The notes beneath the pieces are model-generated. The model was given only the letters and a program-made list of their open reading frames with translations. It was not told the DNA's origin and did no database searches. A stretch of DNA of 7,287 nt from an uncultured Anaerosacchariphilus sp. (GTDB lineage: Bacteria; Bacillota; Clostridia; Lachnospirales; Lachnospiraceae), in the NCBI GenBank assembly GCA_934402125.1, contig CAKRTY010000074.1:1-7287 (forward strand), read 5' to 3'. How positions within the stretch are numbered: the stretch's first letter is position 1; every line of letters starts with the position of its first letter. Positions 5,546 through 7,287 of this stretch are shown here, one piece after another. Both the position numbers and the translations under genes were made by a program.

Positions 5546-6997
5546 ATGAAATTTTCCTGGAAAATCAGTATTTCCATGATGACCATCAGTATCCTGGTCA
5601 TGGGACTGGGCGGCTGTGTGCTCCTGGGCGCTCTTTTTTCTTCCGCCTGGAACCGGGAGACCCGGAACGCGGCAGAGGAGAACCGGATGCTGTCTTATTC
5701 CTTCGTGGCTTACTGGAATACGACGGTACAGGAATGGCAGAATTTTACAGATAAAGAAATTCAGGAAACGGCGGAGACCATGGCCCGGGAGATGGCGGAT
5801 ATGGGGCTGGATTTTCAGATCTATGACGAAGAGGGACAGGCGCTCTATAGCGGGAAAAAGGCAGAGCCGGGGAAAGAGGAACGGATCGGGCGTCTTATGG
5901 AAGCGGTATCCGGGCGGCAGCGGGCAAGAGAGCTTCGGAAAAAGGAGGGGCGGTATGAGCTGGCCACCATGAGCAGCATTCGGCTGGGAGAGAAGCGGAC
6001 GCTCTACCTGGAAAGCGACCGGGACGTGACCGCCCTTTTTAACGACCGGGCCGATCAGTACCGGATTTACCGCCGGTGGATGCTGGTGGTTCTGCTTTTA
6101 GAACTTCCGGTGTGTTATCTGATGACCGTATGGCTTCTGAAGCCCCTGGGCCGCCTGTCCCGGGCCGCCAGACGGATTGCGGGCGGTGACATGGAGGTGC
6201 GGGCCCGGGTAGAATCCGAGGACGAGGTGGGAAGGCTGACCCGGGATTTCAACCGGATGGCAGACCATCTGGAACAGCAGTTTACGGAGCTTCAGGATAC
6301 CGCGAGACGGCAGGAGGATTTTATCGGAAGCTTCGCCCATGAGCTGAAGACTCCGCTGACCTCGATGATTGGCTACGCGGATATGCTGCGGAGCCGGGAG
6401 ATGACGGAAGAGGAACGGATGGACGCGGCCAATTATATCTTTAAAGAAGGAAAGCGGCTGGAGGCCCTGTCCTTTAAGCTTCTGGATCTGATGGTGCTCC
6501 GCCATCAGGAGCTTGCGAAAAGACGCGTGTCTACCGAGTGGCTGGCAGAGGAAATCCGGGGGATCCTGGAGCCTGCCCTGGAAAAACAGGAGATCCGTCT
6601 TTGGGTGTCGGTGGAGGACAGGCAGGTGGAGTTGGAGCCGGATCTGATGAAAACGGTGCTGATGAATCTTCTGGACAATGGCCGGAAGGCCATGGAGGGC
6701 AGCGGCCGGGAAAAGAGGCTGACGCTGCTGGGGCGCCCGGAGCAGGGAGGCTATGCCTTTTATGTGTGCGACACGGGAAAGGGCGTGCCGGAGGCAGAGC
6801 TTAGCCGGATCACGGAAGCCTTTTATATGGTGGATAAATCCCGCGCCAGGCAGCAGGGTGGAGCGGGTCTGGGACTGTCCATCTGTGCGGAAATCGTAAA
6901 GTGTCATGGGGGCAGACTGGATTTTCAGAGCGAGGAAGGAAAAGGAACCCTGGTAAGGGTATGGCTGCCGGAACAGGCCGGGGAGGAGGAAGCATGA
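5546..6997 (+). CDS. Sensor histidine kinase (large extracytoplasmic domain, HAMP-HisKA-HATPase_c)
   Basis: A 483-residue membrane kinase. TM1 is about residues 10-32, an extracytoplasmic domain of about 143 residues follows, and TM2 is about 177-198. HAMP is about 196-248, followed by the phospho-acceptor H265 in SFAHELKTPLTSMIGY. The ATPase domain shows the N-box NLLDNGRKAM (N378), G1 DTGKGV (409-414), an F-box-like AFYMVDKSR (425-433) and G2 GGAGLGLSI (438-446). The N-box has Gly where Ala is usual, a mild change. The external region is mixed alpha/beta in character (for example MGLDFQIYDEEGQALYSG), like PAS/Cache-type sensor folds, but I cannot assign it. The ATG at 5546 has GGGAG at 5534-5538, seven bases upstream. 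Its TGA overlaps the next gene's ATG by 4 nt, and its acidic tail GEEEA is encoded by that gene's ribosome site. Signal unknown. Confidence 0.95.
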   Translation: MKFSWKISISMMTISILVMGLGGCVLLGALFSSAWNRETRNAAEENRMLSYSFVAYWNTTVQEWQNFTDKEIQETAETMAREMADMGLDFQIYDEEGQALYSGKKAEPGKEERIGRLMEAVSGRQRARELRKKEGRYELATMSSIRLGEKRTLYLESDRDVTALFNDRADQYRIYRRWMLVVLLLELPVCYLMTVWLLKPLGRLSRAARRIAGGDMEVRARVESEDEVGRLTRDFNRMADHLEQQFTELQDTARRQEDFIGSFAHELKTPLTSMIGYADMLRSREMTEEERMDAANYIFKEGKRLEALSFKLLDLMVLRHQELAKRRVSTEWLAEEIRGILEPALEKQEIRLWVSVEDRQVELEPDLMKTVLMNLLDNGRKAMEGSGREKRLTLLGRPEQGGYAFYVCDTGKGVPEAELSRITEAFYMVDKSRARQQGGAGLGLSICAEIVKCHGGRLDFQSEEGKGTLVRVWLPEQAGEEEA

Positions 6998-7287
6998 GAA
7001 GAAAAAACTGCAGATCCCGCAAAAGCTGGCTTCTGACCGTGGGAGCGCTGCTTCTGGCGGCGTCCGTGGGCTTTGGCGTTCCCCTGGCTTTCCGGAAATG
7101 GCAGGACGACAGGCGTCTGTCTGTGGTGGAGACGGAGGAAGCGTCGGAGGTGCGGATTACGTCCCAGACAGAGCTTAGCATGGTAGAAAAGGCGGAGCTG
7201 TTTCTGAGCGCCGACGCGAGTACCACCGTATTGGAAAAAGGGAAAAATTACGACGTGGCAGGAAGCCTTGCGAAAGCGGAGGAAGAG
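6994..7287 (+). CDS. Membrane-anchored protein of unknown function, N-terminal part (3' end outside window)
   Basis: An open frame of 98 codons runs off the window end. It starts at an ATG overlapping the kinase stop (ATGA), with GGAGG at 6982-6986, seven bases upstream. The N-terminus is strongly basic (MRRKNCRSRK), followed by a hydrophobic stretch at about residues 11-33 (SWLLTVGALLLAASVGFGVP). This is a signal peptide or signal anchor, so the rest should be outside the cytoplasm. No lipobox Cys follows the hydrophobic stretch. The visible external part (about 34-98) is charged and rich in Glu, Ser and Lys, without a motif that I recognise. Tight coupling to a regulator-kinase pair suggests an accessory protein of the system, such as a sensor partner or an output envelope protein. 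That is inference; the family is unknown to me. Confidence 0.85.
   Translation, partial: MRRKNCRSRKSWLLTVGALLLAASVGFGVPLAFRKWQDDRRLSVVETEEASEVRITSQTELSMVEKAELFLSADASTTVLEKGKNYDVAGSLAKAEEE

Noticed and set aside
6098..6907. 269-codon antisense frame in the second kinase gene
   Set aside because: Composition is His/Leu/Gln/Pro-rich, typical of antisense shadows; the kinase motifs on the plus strand are complete.

Overview
The window looks like chromosomal DNA of an anaerobic gut-type Firmicute, most likely Lachnospiraceae/Clostridia. This rests on strong purine-rich GGAGG ribosome sites, consensus sigma-A promoters, the DUF815-type AAA+ ATPase and the style of the two-component systems. By eye the base composition is somewhat above 50% GC. 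There are no RNA genes, insertion sequences, CRISPR arrays or phage genes. The family assignments are firm; the taxonomic call is inference from general knowledge.

Layout. (1) Bases 1-1303, plus strand: the C-terminal end of an OmpR-type response regulator, overlapping by 4 nt a short-sensor histidine kinase. (2) 1309-1584, minus strand: a CsoR-type metal-sensing repressor with the full Cys-His-Cys Cu(I) ligand set. It is convergent with the kinase, with a 5-nt gap. (3) 1585-1772: a divergent promoter region. It holds a perfect-consensus promoter for csoR, a good promoter for the opposite gene, and a perfect 9-bp inverted repeat between them. (4) 1773-3080, plus strand: a DUF815-family AAA+ ATPase, followed by a probable hairpin terminator. 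(5) 3148-4711, minus strand: a two-gene ABC importer operon of the nitrate/sulfonate/taurine type (ATPase then permease, 8-nt overlap). No substrate-binding protein gene is in view. (6) 4712-4853: a second divergent intergenic region with CCGGA repeats and TACA/TGTA boxes. (7) 4854-7287, plus strand: a second complete OmpR-type response regulator and a large-sensor histidine kinase. A third gene, cut by the window end, encodes a membrane-anchored protein of unknown function and overlaps the kinase by 4 nt.

How the genes may work together. The two two-component systems are each tightly coupled units, probably sensing envelope or extracellular signals. The second may also control the divergent ABC importer. 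The least ordinary element is the csoR/DUF815 divergent pair. The repressor has no copper-efflux gene beside it here, and the promoter spacing suggests that it, or another factor, could co-regulate itself and the ATPase through the inverted repeat. That is inference.
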